Part shown: in pieces, positions 23,910 to 31,367 of the stretch
How the letters are laid out: each line of letters opens with the position of its first letter
Position numbering within the stretch: the stretch's first letter is position 1
Virus record (IMG/VR): IMGVR_UViG_3300015263_000597
Span: 1 to 64,000 of that record
Strand: one strand, 5' to 3'
Source of the DNA: a virus
Length of the DNA: 64,000 nt
Program-made: the position numbers and the translations under genes
Notes under the pieces: generated by a model
The model's input: the letters and a program-made list of their open reading frames with translations, nothing else
The model's database searches: none
Told to the model about the DNA's origin: nothing

Positions 23910-24467
23910 CTACCTATCCCCTAGCAATTGTCCGACATCTGGTGTGTACACTGTGAACGTGTCTCGCTCGTTAACTGGTGACATCGAAGGCGGGGCATTG
24001 CTCAGTGTTTGCACTCCAGCACATTCTCCGTCTGCCGTATACTTGAACACAGCCCAGAAATACGCAGGCTCAACAGCCTCATCCCTAGAGACGTGAAGAA
24101 ACGGAGTAGGCTCCGCACTGTACACATACCCGTCTTCGAGTCCGTTAAGCTCTCTAGCAGCATCCAAAGCTCCTCGCCAGAAATCAAGGGCCTGATCTGG
24201 GATGCTGGCGTAGTCACGAATGAGACAGGCCCCCGACATGTCCTCAATCCACGTAGCCACTTCCTCACTCCAACGGTAGGAAAGAACACCAGGGCTAGAC
24301 CAGCAATTGCAGTGGCCAGCACGTGGGCAACATCCGATACCTACGCGGAAGGCCGCAGTACTGGAGGTAGCACTAGCAGCACGAGTTGACGCCGTGCGGG
24401 TGCTTTTCTTTGCACGAGTGAAATCGAAGGTGTTGTCAGAGCGAACGGGCACAGTGTAGTAGTTCAT
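23910..24467 (-). CDS. Hypothetical protein, first gene of sigma54-type operon C
   Basis: 185 residues. A Ser/Thr/Arg-rich low-complexity segment (about 18-40) leads into a Cys cluster (GCCPRAGHCNCW) and then an ordinary globular part. About 41 nt separate its ATG from the predicted start of promoter C. No family recognised. Confidence 0.55.
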   Translation of the reverse strand: MNYYTVPVRSDNTFDFTRAKKSTRTASTRAASATSSTAAFRVGIGCCPRAGHCNCWSSPGVLSYRWSEEVATWIEDMSGACLIRDYASIPDQALDFWRGALDAARELNGLEDGYVYSAEPTPFLHVSRDEAVEPAYFWAVFKYTADGECAGVQTLSNAPPSMSPVNERDTFTVYTPDVGQLLGDR

Positions 24468-24518
24468 GTCTGCTTTTCCAGTCAGTTAGTGCCGTTTCCG
24501 GCGTGTACCAGTCTCTAT

Positions 24519-24534
24519 AGCAAACAGCGTGCCA
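24519..24534 (-). promoter_or_regulatory. Sigma54-type promoter C
   Basis: Minus-strand TGGCACGCTGTTTGCT with GG and GC 10 bp apart, followed by ATAGAGACTGG. Its nearest enhancer array (24630-24674) is shared with the divergent promoter D, 97 bp upstream. Confidence 0.75.
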
Positions 24535-24629
24535 GGTGGTAGTTACGTCTTGTTTACGCCTAATGGTCGTCTGTAGAGGACGGTATGGGCCGTATGACGC
24601 CCTGTTTACGCCCTGTCCATGACTACGGA

Positions 24630-24674
24630 TCCAAAATACTGAATCCAAGAATCTGGATTCTCCAAGATTCTGAA
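24630..24674. promoter_or_regulatory. Three-site enhancer array between promoters C and D
   Basis: TCCAAAATACTGAA (24630-24643), adjoining TCCAAGAATCTGGA (24644-24657), 3-bp gap, TCCAAGATTCTGAA (24661-24674). Orientation matches promoter D, 80 bp from its -24 element; it could serve C as well, because enhancer-binding proteins act from either side. Confidence 0.7.
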
Positions 24675-24752
24675 TACTGCACATGCTACTGATGTCAGCT
24701 CACACCAGCGAGGATTCAACGTCTGCGGGCAGTTTGATGCTACTCGTCCATG

Positions 24753-24768
24753 TGGCACGCGTCTTGCT
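24753..24768 (+). promoter_or_regulatory. Sigma54-type promoter D
   Basis: TGGCACGCGTCTTGCT, perfect -24/-12 spacing, followed by AAGTAGTATGG. Predicted start about 24779, 42 nt before the ATG of the 24821 gene. The leader GCGACAAACA is shared with promoter E. Confidence 0.8.
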
Positions 24769-24820
24769 AAGTAGTATGGTGGACGCGACAAACAACCTTC
24801 AAAAGGAAAGTAGCCGACTC

Positions 24821-25036
24821 ATGACCACCACCGAACAGCAAACCGCCCGTCTCTGGTTTCTCAATAACGCCCGCGCCTACGTGGATGACTGTGGAGAGGT
24901 CGACATCACGACCCTGTGCGAAGACTGGGCGGATCAAGCACGCGTCCGTATGGGCCGCAACGGGCTTGACAATGACCACCCTGCGCATACCATCGCCATA
25001 CAGGCTTGCGAGGACTTGGGGCTGGACACGCCATGA
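24821..25036 (+). CDS. Small hypothetical protein, first gene of operon D
   Basis: 71 residues from ATG 24821 (AAAGGAAAG upstream); an upstream ATG at 24683 is in frame but lies before the promoter. Helical, acidic. No family recognised. Confidence 0.6.
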   Translation: MTTTEQQTARLWFLNNARAYVDDCGEVDITTLCEDWADQARVRMGRNGLDNDHPAHTIAIQACEDLGLDTP

Positions 25037-25119
25037 CCAGAATCACCAGAATGGCGCAAGGGCTTGGTACGAGCGGCAGACGGGACGGGAGCCGGGACAA
25101 TGACTACCCCTATTGCTAA
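25033..25119 (+). CDS. Possible 28-residue basic peptide
   Basis: Starts in ATGA overlap with the previous stop; 28 residues rich in Arg and Gly. It overlaps the beginning of the 25100 gene. Translation is plausible from coupling only. Confidence 0.3.
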   Translation: MTRITRMAQGLGTSGRRDGSRDNDYPYC

Positions 25120-25420
25120 AGAGCCTTGGATCTCTATCACGTACAGCGAAGAAGCTCAGGCTGACTTTGGGCGCCCATGGAGTACAGGCCGCCGTATGAA
25201 CGTGCACCACGCGTTCGCTATTGGCGCACTGACAGAGACGCCCGAAGGAACCGTGTTCGCCGAAGCGTACGAGAGCAACGTTAAACCTGAGTACTTTGGC
25301 AAGGAATACCCACTGAGCACTATGAAGCGAGTGTTGATTACTACAGGCCGGGATACAGAGCCCACCGATGCAACAGGACAGAAATCGATCTTAGACCTCG
25401 TTAAGGAGGGGACCCGATGA
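25100..25420 (+). CDS. Hypothetical protein
   Basis: ATG 25100 with GGGAG upstream is preferred to the GTG-like start at 25064. 106 residues, mixed alpha/beta. No family recognised. Overlaps the next short gene by ATGA. Confidence 0.5.
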   Translation: MTTPIAKEPWISITYSEEAQADFGRPWSTGRRMNVHHAFAIGALTETPEGTVFAEAYESNVKPEYFGKEYPLSTMKRVLITTGRDTEPTDATGQKSILDLVKEGTR

Positions 25421-25485
25421 GCCAGAAACCCCCTACTCGTAAAGGCGCTGCTGGGCAGTTCAGCTCCTTGAATCCAAGTTCCTGA
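25417..25485 (+). pseudogene. 22-codon gene stub ending in an enhancer-like array
   Basis: ATG 25417 has a very strong site (AAGGAGGGG) yet the frame stops after 22 residues (MSQKPPTRKGAAGQFSSLNP...). Its last codons are formed by the TCCAA-type array at 25459. This looks like a longer gene cut off by recombination at an array, though a genuine small peptide cannot be excluded. Confidence 0.45.
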
Positions 25486-25503
25486 ACTCTCCAACATGTA
25501 CCA
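25459..25503 (+). promoter_or_regulatory. Orphan, partly decayed enhancer array
   Basis: TTCAGCTCCTTGAA (25459-25472), adjoining TCCAAGTTCCTGAA (25473-25486), 3-bp gap, TCCAACATGTACCA (25490-25503). Same geometry as arrays D and E, but no -24/-12 element is found 80-100 bp downstream. The outer sites are degenerate, as expected after loss of its promoter. Confidence 0.55.
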
Positions 25504-25516
25504 CGTGGAGATGTTG

Positions 25517-25939
25517 ATGGCAATGCTAACAGAATCAACGTGGATACGGGAAAACGTTAACGCCCCTTTAGGTGCGTGCAAAGAATCAAGTCACGCATTT
25601 GTAGAGGCGTTCCCGGACTACGAGGTAAGGTGCGGGTTTTTCCACTCGACACTTTGGGGTGCTAGACAGCATTGGTGGTGTCGACACAAGATGACGGGAA
25701 AGATCGTTGATCCTACGGGTGAGCAGTTTCCAGACGGCGCCTTGTTTCCCTTGTCGGATGCCTACTATGAGGATCTCACGGACTTGTCAGAAGAGGAGCT
25801 ACACAGCAAGGTCCCTACAGGAGTGTGTGCAGAATGCGGGGGGCCTGTCTTTAACCTAGACACGTTTTGCACAGCTAAATGCGCCGAGTTGTGCATCGGG
25901 GAGCTGAACCAGAGGTTAGCGTGCGATTCGGATTCTTGA
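25517..25939 (+). CDS. Possible Cys-His-Asp hydrolase with zinc knuckle
   Basis: ATG 25517 has GGAG 6 nt upstream; in-frame ATGs at 25496 and 25511 are alternatives. About 140 residues. C of GACKESSHAF, H of RQHWWCRH and D of GKIVDPTGEQFP are spaced like the catalytic triad of transglutaminase/papain-like proteins, and G.IVDPTG.QFP is typical of such families. A C-terminal four-Cys segment (CAECGGP, then FCTAKC) may bind zinc. Enzymatic role is inference. Confidence 0.5.
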   Translation: MAMLTESTWIRENVNAPLGACKESSHAFVEAFPDYEVRCGFFHSTLWGARQHWWCRHKMTGKIVDPTGEQFPDGALFPLSDAYYEDLTDLSEEELHSKVPTGVCAECGGPVFNLDTFCTAKCAELCIGELNQRLACDSDS

Positions 25940-25971
25940 ATCCAAATTCCTGGATTCTCCAAGATTTTGAA
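25927..25971 (+). promoter_or_regulatory. Three-site enhancer array for promoter E
   Basis: TTCGGATTCTTGAA (25927-25940), adjoining TCCAAATTCCTGGA (25941-25954), 3-bp gap, TCCAAGATTTTGAA (25958-25971), 79 bp before the -24 element. It overlaps the last codons of the 25517 gene. Between array and promoter, ATAGGCCCT and AGGGCCTAT form a perfect 9-bp inverted repeat (about 25989-26029). Confidence 0.7.
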
Positions 25972-26048
25972 GCTGTCTATGCTTCTCAATAGGCCCTGAA
26001 CCAACAAGGAATCAACGTATAGGGCCTATCCTAGGCTACTCCCACATC

Positions 26049-26064
26049 TGGCACGGACCTTGCT
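26049..26064 (+). promoter_or_regulatory. Sigma54-type promoter E
   Basis: TGGCACGGACCTTGCT matches the RpoN consensus at every conserved position. Predicted start about 26075, 40 nt before the ATG of the 26115 gene. Confidence 0.82.
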
Positions 26065-26114
26065 ATGTAGACTGGTGTACGCGACAAACACCAACGCACA
26101 CAGGAAAGACTACC

Positions 26115-26732
26115 ATGACCATCGAAACCGCCAGCACCTACACCCTCGACGCCGCTAACCTCCTGCACGACGCTGCCGGACGCTTCGCCAGCCGCGCTAC
26201 CCGTCAGGACTGGGACGCTACCTTGGTTCAGGCCGCTCAAGCCCTCAATAGCTGGATCGTGGTCTGTGGCTGCAAGCTTGGGCTCGCTTGGGCGCAGATG
26301 GAAGCCTGCAAGACTTTGGCTCTCACCACGACGGTCCCTCTTCACACGACGCTGACCAACCCCGAGACAGGGGAGTCTGAGAGCGTTCCGGTCGGTGAGG
26401 TCTCCACCTTCGTCCCCTGGCTGCCCTCCTCCTGGGTTGGCGCGATCACCTGGGAATCGACTGACCTCTACCCCGAGATCGGCACCGTCACGGTCTACGG
26501 CAAGGCTGGTAATCAGATCTACCGGCGGGAAGGTCAGACACTGGCCACGCTCCTGTCCATCCTTCGCGCCGATGTCACCGCCAAGTCGACCAGCAAACGC
26601 AGCATCGGTGCCACGGTCCTCCACTACTTTGGTCGGAAGGCCCAACCGAAGAAGTCTAGCGCTGTCGCCGCTTACGACCCCTTCGTCCGCAACGTGGTCG
26701 TCAACGGTCAGATGCTGACTGCCAGCCTCTAG
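26115..26732 (+). CDS. Highly biased-codon protein of unknown function, first gene of operon E
   Basis: 205 residues, AGGAAAG before ATG. Codons end almost always in C or G, very unlike most of the window, which suggests strong expression or recent arrival. N-terminal half is Ala-rich and helical, the middle is beta-rich (ETGESESVPVGE...), and the C-terminus basic then hydrophobic. No signal peptide or known domain. Confidence 0.6.
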   Translation: MTIETASTYTLDAANLLHDAAGRFASRATRQDWDATLVQAAQALNSWIVVCGCKLGLAWAQMEACKTLALTTTVPLHTTLTNPETGESESVPVGEVSTFVPWLPSSWVGAITWESTDLYPEIGTVTVYGKAGNQIYRREGQTLATLLSILRADVTAKSTSKRSIGATVLHYFGRKAQPKKSSAVAAYDPFVRNVVVNGQMLTASL

Positions 26733-26761
26733 GCTGGTAGAGCGCTCACGAGGATACAGCA

Positions 26762-26998
26762 ATGAAGATCAAACGCATGTGGGAAGCAGTCTACGCCAAC
26801 GATCGTCGTAAGCACCGCCACCGCTGCCGTATCTGTGAGAAGATCTGCAAGGTTGGCGACCTCGTCATTATGTGGCGTTCGGGACGGTCGACCTACGCAG
26901 CACACACAGAATGTGTCGCCAGTCCCCATCCGGACTCAACAGAACAAGAGCCCTGGACATGGACAGACTCTATCCGTAGCTGGTCTCACACAACCTAG
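26762..26998 (+). CDS. Small zinc-binding protein
   Basis: 78 residues. HRCRICEKICKVGDLVIMW (20-38) and HTEC near 48 form a C-x2-C...H-x2-C knuckle of the kind found in small phage zinc proteins; the 52690 product has the same pattern. Second gene of operon E. Confidence 0.6.
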   Translation: MKIKRMWEAVYANDRRKHRHRCRICEKICKVGDLVIMWRSGRSTYAAHTECVASPHPDSTEQEPWTWTDSIRSWSHTT

Positions 26999-27030
26999 TG
27001 ACCATCGTCAAACCTACAAAGGAGAGAACC

Positions 27031-27273
27031 ATGACGTCTGCATCTCCCAGCCGCTTCCTGCCTCTTGCCCCGCATAAGACCTCTGTATATCGTGACAGAG
27101 CTGCGGTCTTCGTCGTTGAATACCACAATGGAGAGAGCTTCGTATTTGGCATCTTTGACAAAGATGGAGTCGCCACGTACGACGACGGACGGAATGATGG
27201 TACCGTTATCGGCTACTCCGTGATGCCCTCGTTGGCTAGCGTTGTCAACGCACTGCAAAATGAGGGGGGATAA
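27031..27273 (+). CDS. Hypothetical protein
   Basis: ATG 27031 has AAAGGAGAG upstream; the GTG at 26998 is less likely. 80 residues, beta-rich. No family recognised. Confidence 0.5.
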   Translation: MTSASPSRFLPLAPHKTSVYRDRAAVFVVEYHNGESFVFGIFDKDGVATYDDGRNDGTVIGYSVMPSLASVVNALQNEGG

Positions 27274-27586
27274 AGCAGAGCACGCACATACACCTCAAAA
27301 AGAAAGCATCCCAGTGCACCACCAACCCATAACACAGCGCCTCCACACTTTGAACACCCCAGTCCTATCCTTACCCGCTGTTGATTTCATCACGCGGACC
27401 GCCGCAACCTCACAGACCTCAACAGCGGGGATTTTCGCTGCCGGATTTCTTGCAGGGCGAGAATTTGGCCTGGTCACTCCGTATGAAGTTTCGATAATGT
27501 ACCCCTGTTTGGAACCTGGACAAGTCGACGTCTTCTGTAACGGTGCGAACGACGGAAACGAAGGAGACCTATTCCGGCTCAGATAG
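27260..27586 (+). CDS. Hypothetical protein
   Basis: About 108 residues from ATG 27260, but no ribosome-binding site is evident and a downstream GTG (27314) is an alternative. Middle region is Ala/Gly/Thr-rich (TSTAGIFAAGFLAGREF). Unassigned. Confidence 0.4.
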   Translation: MRGDKAEHAHTPQKESIPVHHQPITQRLHTLNTPVLSLPAVDFITRTAATSQTSTAGIFAAGFLAGREFGLVTPYEVSIMYPCLEPGQVDVFCNGANDGNEGDLFRLR

Positions 27587-27634
27587 CAATTGCAGCTGCC
27601 AGCCTCTAATCCCGCACTGAACAGGAGATAGACC

Positions 27635-27910
27635 ATGACTCGCTTAGATACGATTGTCATAACAACTTGCGAGAGCCCGAAAGACTTCGTCCAGCAGTAC
27701 CACACCCACGTTGGAAACTCTTTCGACCTCCAAGCGATGATTCCGTCATACCAGGAGGACTTTGAACGGTTCGGTATCTGCTGGATGGACCCGCACGGTT
27801 CAAGACTTCGCCGCTTCATGGTGTGGTGTCCAAAGGGCCGAGACTTTGCGGAAAAGCTCATCCAGGACTCAATCGATAGATTTGGCTATCTTCTCCCTTT
27901 GGAAGGGTAA
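27635..27910 (+). CDS. Hypothetical protein
   Basis: 91 residues, CAGGAGA before ATG. Alpha/beta with aromatic residues. No family recognised. Confidence 0.5.
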   Translation: MTRLDTIVITTCESPKDFVQQYHTHVGNSFDLQAMIPSYQEDFERFGICWMDPHGSRLRRFMVWCPKGRDFAEKLIQDSIDRFGYLLPLEG

Positions 27911-27953
27911 AGAGGGGAATACCACTCATGCTGCGTAGACCAGGAGTTACCCG

Positions 27954-27995
27954 ATGAACACACCCTTGTTTGAGGAAAGGGAGTCCCATGAATAA
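27954..27995 (+). CDS. Possible 13-residue leader peptide
   Basis: ATG 27954 follows CAGGAG; the frame ends in TAA overlapping the start region of the 27988 gene. Could be a translational-coupling leader. Confidence 0.3.
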   Translation: MNTPLFEERESHE

Positions 27996-28200
27996 ACAGA
28001 TGTGGTTACTAATAGCTAACCGAGTTGAACTTGCACATAGGGAAATTGCGGAGAACATGCACAAAGACCCCCGGGGGCTGGCTAACGAGGCCCATCTGTT
28101 GCTAATGACTGACATTGCTATTAGCTGCCGTGAGATACTTAAGGAGCTACGCAATGTAAATACCACTATCAACAGGAAGAGCGTGAATGAATACCCCTGA
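27988..28200 (+). CDS. Small helical protein
   Basis: ATG 27988 with GGGAG upstream, 70 residues, nearly all helical (VELAHREIAENMHKD...). Overlaps the next gene by 14 bases. No family recognised. Confidence 0.5.
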   Translation: MNKQMWLLIANRVELAHREIAENMHKDPRGLANEAHLLLMTDIAISCREILKELRNVNTTINRKSVNEYP

Positions 28201-28438
28201 CACTCGTGCATACTTCTCGTATACAACGCCAGGTAACGGTGATACATTGCACATCGATGGACACCACGATCACTTTCATCTGGTATTGTCAGTTCACACG
28301 AACGATACGGAAGGGCTAGAGCCCGGCTTTGCTAACATTTGCTTTAACCTCAAGACTGTCATAGAGATCCATAAAGTACTTGGTGAGCACATCGCATGTG
28401 CTGCGCTGACGATGCAGGAGCTACAGACAGAATCGTAG
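28187..28438 (+). CDS. Hypothetical protein
   Basis: 83 residues, AGGAAGAG before ATG. N-terminal beta-rich part with a His cluster (IDGHHDHFH) that might bind metal. Followed by about 180 bp without a clear gene. Confidence 0.5.
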   Translation: MNTPDTRAYFSYTTPGNGDTLHIDGHHDHFHLVLSVHTNDTEGLEPGFANICFNLKTVIEIHKVLGEHIACAALTMQELQTES

Positions 28439-28621
28439 GTCAGTCGCAGGCATTTTGTGTACTGACGAAGTAAGCAACCTGCGGCAAGCGCGCAATACTG
28501 CAAAGCAGTATTCATCTCAAGGCGATATGTGGTCTGCTGTGCTTTCTCTCCCTTGTAACAACGTCGTTAGTCACTACAGCCATGGCAAGCTTGTTGCAAC
28601 CCAACACACTAAGGAAAACCA

Positions 28622-28858
28622 ATGACAGCCTATAGCACACAACACCATTCACCCGCTGGTACTCGTTTCGATTTCCACCTACCTGTCATCATCACCCCGG
28701 TAGCAGAGATCCCACTGGCCGCTACTTACCAACGCCGCGCGCGGCAAGAGCGGGTTAAGCGTGTCCGGCAAGGCATGCTAGATCAGCTGCACGAAAGCTG
28801 CGTTCACAGTCGCAGCGTGTACCTGATCAACAGCGGAGAGCAGGGACATCGCATATAG
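28622..28858 (+). CDS. Small basic protein
   Basis: 78 residues, AAGGAAAA before ATG; the middle is Arg-rich (YQRRARQERVKRVRQG). Possibly binds nucleic acid. Unassigned. Confidence 0.5.
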   Translation: MTAYSTQHHSPAGTRFDFHLPVIITPVAEIPLAATYQRRARQERVKRVRQGMLDQLHESCVHSRSVYLINSGEQGHRI

Positions 28859-28919
28859 TCCTGCGAAATGCTCTAAACGGGCTTGCAGAGAGCACAGAGC
28901 AGCAAAAGCGAAAGATCCC

Positions 28920-28948
28920 TTGACATCCGCTGTTGACACACGTATACT
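28920..28948 (+). promoter_or_regulatory. Sigma70-type promoter
   Basis: TTGACA at 28920-28925, 17-bp spacer, TATACT at 28943-28948, the best -10 box in the window. Transcript starts about 28955, 18 nt before the 28973 gene. Confidence 0.85.
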
Positions 28949-28972
28949 ACAAATCGAACAAAGGAGCACAGT

Positions 28973-29152
28973 ATGTACGAGACCCCCTACGGCATCTACA
29001 TCCATGGCTCATTGTGGCATAAGTTTCTAGTACCACACGACAGGCTTGAACATCCTGGCAAGGTCAACTCCCGTGCTGCACAGATAGCTGCTCGGATCGT
29101 AGGTGACCACGGGCCAAGCAAGTACAAAGTGTGCCGTATACCTCAAGCGTAG
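28973..29152 (+). CDS. 59-residue protein under a strong promoter
   Basis: AAAGGAG lies 7 nt before ATG 28973. Sequence starts MYETPYGIYIHGSLWHKF and ends with a Lys/Arg-rich part. First gene after the strongest promoter, so probably expressed early. No family recognised. Confidence 0.65.
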   Translation: MYETPYGIYIHGSLWHKFLVPHDRLEHPGKVNSRAAQIAARIVGDHGPSKYKVCRIPQA

Positions 29153-29291
29153 GCAAGCACAGCTGTCACAATACAAAGGAGGCATCATGCCACCGGGTTA
29201 GCGTAAGACCGTGCAAGCTTGATAGGAAGCTGACCGTACCTACGACAACGGTCCTAGCTTGACGGGTAGAAGGGTACATCTTAGCACCGAG

Positions 29292-29420
29292 ATGGATTGC
29301 CCACAGTGTGAAATGGATATCATCCAATGGTGTAGTGCCTACGATCTGCTAGACATGTGGTTAACTAGCAGGGAGGATAACTGGGAGTCAGGTACTAATG
29401 GAACGTCCTGGCTAAGCTAG
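29292..29420 (+). CDS. 42-residue Cys/Trp-rich ORF
   Basis: ATG 29292 to TAG 29420, with CPQC at residues 3-6. Ribosome-binding site weak. The 140 bp upstream contain a strong site (AAAGGAGG near 29177) followed by a five-codon frame, so a damaged gene may have stood here. Confidence 0.35.
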   Translation: MDCPQCEMDIIQWCSAYDLLDMWLTSREDNWESGTNGTSWLS

Positions 29421-29465
29421 CAAGCGGCGGGAAGGCTAGCGTGTAATCTACATAAGGAGAGCACC

Positions 29466-29672
29466 ATGTCTCGCACATATCGCCCTGGTAAACGGATCGT
29501 CACTGTCAAGTTCCCGTTGGCGCAAGCGTTACTGCCTGGTGATCGCCAGTTTACCGACTCGTTCCCTGTAGGATGGTTCCGTGGCACCACGGAAGAAAAA
29601 CGCGTATGGCGCAAGCAACGTAACGTGCGTTCTCGGCGCATGGCGAAGAAAGAAGCACAGTACGCTGAGTAG
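29466..29672 (+). CDS. Small basic protein
   Basis: 68 residues, AAGGAGAG before ATG; very basic C-terminal half (WRKQRNVRSRRMAKK). Likely nucleic-acid binding. No family recognised. Confidence 0.55.
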   Translation: MSRTYRPGKRIVTVKFPLAQALLPGDRQFTDSFPVGWFRGTTEEKRVWRKQRNVRSRRMAKKEAQYAE

Positions 29673-29740
29673 CTTGTAGCCTTAAGGAAGTAGCGCTCAA
29701 CACGAACCAAGATAGCGTTAAATGCCCTCAAACAGCTTAC

Positions 29741-29806
29741 ACACGTGTAGACTTTCCTAGCGGGTTGCTTCACTCGACAGACACACACACAAGGCTTTAC
29801 ACGTGT
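29741..29806. promoter_or_regulatory. Two ACACGTGT palindromes
   Basis: ACACGTGT at 29741-29748 and 29799-29806, each preceded by TTAC or TTT-AC, 58 bp apart, in an otherwise empty 220-bp gap (29673-29893). They look like operator sites, but I see no convincing promoter between them. Confidence 0.35.
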
Positions 29807-29893
29807 GAGGAGTCATTGCGCTGTATGTGTGTCATGAGCCGGCTGGCCCCCGAGATAGGGCCGTTTAGCGCGTTACATGCTTAGGAGATAGCG

Positions 29894-30046
29894 ATGACAG
29901 AAAAAGAACTTTCGGCCGTTACCGAGTCTGAACTGAGCAGCGGAGACGTGCAGCTGTCGTTGCATCTCCGTGCGCATGGGATCAAAGTGCCAATAACTGT
30001 ACTTCTGTCATACTTGGAAAAGAACAACATACGGCATATAAAGTAA
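29894..30046 (+). CDS. 50-residue hypothetical protein
   Basis: TTAGGAG lies 7 nt before ATG 29894. Acidic N-terminus, then a helical basic half. First of three genes leading to the lipase. Confidence 0.55.
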   Translation: MTEKELSAVTESELSSGDVQLSLHLRAHGIKVPITVLLSYLEKNNIRHIK

Positions 30047-30073
30047 CGAATACTTAGTAAAGGAGTAATCGCC

Positions 30074-30928
30074 GTGATAACCGACCTAACCAGCTGGGAC
30101 TCTAGCACCCTGTCTATATCGGCCTTACACCACTGTGCAAAGCATGCAGCTGGTGTGTATGACCCAACCGCGTACATCAAACTAGCCATATCACTAGGCT
30201 ACAACGACGCCACGGTACTCAAGGACACTAACGCGCAAGCCGCCCTAGCTTGGTCAGATCGCATCATCACAGTGTCCATATGTGGCTCAAATGACATCCG
30301 CGACTGGACGGGTAATCTGCTATCCTGGGTAAAGGTACGCTGGAAAGCAAACAGCTCGACGACTGCTTACTACACTGGACTAGGTGGCAAGATAGGTTAC
30401 GGGTTCCGTAATAACGCTAACCGCATATGCCCACATGTGCTATCGCATGTTCGTGCGCTACTCACTGAATACCCAGAGGCTGCCGTATACATCACAGGTC
30501 ATTCGCTCGGGGCAAGTATAGCCCCACTAGTCGCTTTGTATCTCCGTGACTACAGTGTTACCATACCAGTAACTGTCGTGATGATAGAAGCCCCCAGGGT
30601 AGGTAATGAAGCCTTCGCTCAGCACTACGCGATGTCCAACATACCTACCTGGTCTGTGGTCAACGCTACCAACGGCGTGCCTGACATCGTCACCCGAGTG
30701 CCAAAACGCTCCTGGGGGTTTAGACACGTTGGCCGCCGTGTGATACTCGATAACGGTACAGTATTCGCTAGCGAACAATGCTGGCAGCAGTACCGAGCGG
30801 CTAATCCATACAGTAGTACCCTGGCCACATGGCGACTAGTGAGCCGTGTGATAGAACGCGTACGGCAGTCCGTACAGGCTCATTACGCAAAGCTGGTACT
30901 GGAAGCTTTTGAAAGGATTGACCAATGA
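30074..30928 (+). CDS. Class 3 lipase-like alpha/beta hydrolase
   Basis: 284 residues from GTG 30074 with AAAGGAG upstream. GHSLGAS near 142-148 is the nucleophile elbow; VPDIVTRVP near 205 supplies the Asp and FRHVG near 219 the His, in the order and spacing of the lipase_3 family. No signal peptide. Members split ester bonds in lipids. A phage copy next to a DUF5675 gene may help lysis by damaging membranes or act in the virion; this is inference. Confidence 0.85.
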   Translation: MITDLTSWDSSTLSISALHHCAKHAAGVYDPTAYIKLAISLGYNDATVLKDTNAQAALAWSDRIITVSICGSNDIRDWTGNLLSWVKVRWKANSSTTAYYTGLGGKIGYGFRNNANRICPHVLSHVRALLTEYPEAAVYITGHSLGASIAPLVALYLRDYSVTIPVTVVMIEAPRVGNEAFAQHYAMSNIPTWSVVNATNGVPDIVTRVPKRSWGFRHVGRRVILDNGTVFASEQCWQQYRAANPYSSTLATWRLVSRVIERVRQSVQAHYAKLVLEAFERIDQ

Positions 30929-31335
30929 GCACGTTGCAAGCAACACTTGCCCGTCAAGAATGGCTGCCAGACGGCACCTTTGGCCTACTTTACTGGAATG
31001 GTCAAGCTAGCCCCGTGTTCACTGTCGAACGTGAGTGGAGGGAAAATAGGCTAAACGAATCTTGCATACCACCAGGCGAATACATATGCATACCACGTCA
31101 GTACTACGCCGGTAACTACCCAGCTACAGAAGTCACTGGCGTACCCGGACGCAGTAACATCCTGTTCCATCGTGCCAACTGGCCGTGGGAACTAAACGGG
31201 TGCATTGCAATAGGTACATATCCTGCGTACCACCCGGAAAATAGCAGGCGCGGTGTTCTACACAGTCTTCTTGCATGGCAAAGGTTTGCGCAAGCTGGCT
31301 TTATAGGCAGTGAATGGGTGCTGACTATTACGTAG
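30925..31335 (+). CDS. DUF5675 family protein
   Basis: 136 residues. Hallmarks of DUF5675 are present: DGTFGLL, TVEREWRENRLNESCIPPGEY, VPGRSNILFHRANWPWELNGCIAIG. The family occurs in phages beside lysis genes and has invariant Cys, His and Arg residues suggestive of a small hydrolase or binding domain; its activity is not established. Overlaps the lipase gene by ATGA. Confidence 0.8.
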   Translation: MSTLQATLARQEWLPDGTFGLLYWNGQASPVFTVEREWRENRLNESCIPPGEYICIPRQYYAGNYPATEVTGVPGRSNILFHRANWPWELNGCIAIGTYPAYHPENSRRGVLHSLLAWQRFAQAGFIGSEWVLTIT

Positions 31336-31367
31336 TGCTGCTAGCTGGAGCACGGTATAGCACACAT

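Noticed and set aside
26031-26762. Minus-strand frame of 243 codons opposite the 26115 gene
   Set aside because: It is open only because the plus-strand gene uses C/G-ending codons; it has no ribosome-binding site and crosses the sigma54-type promoter.
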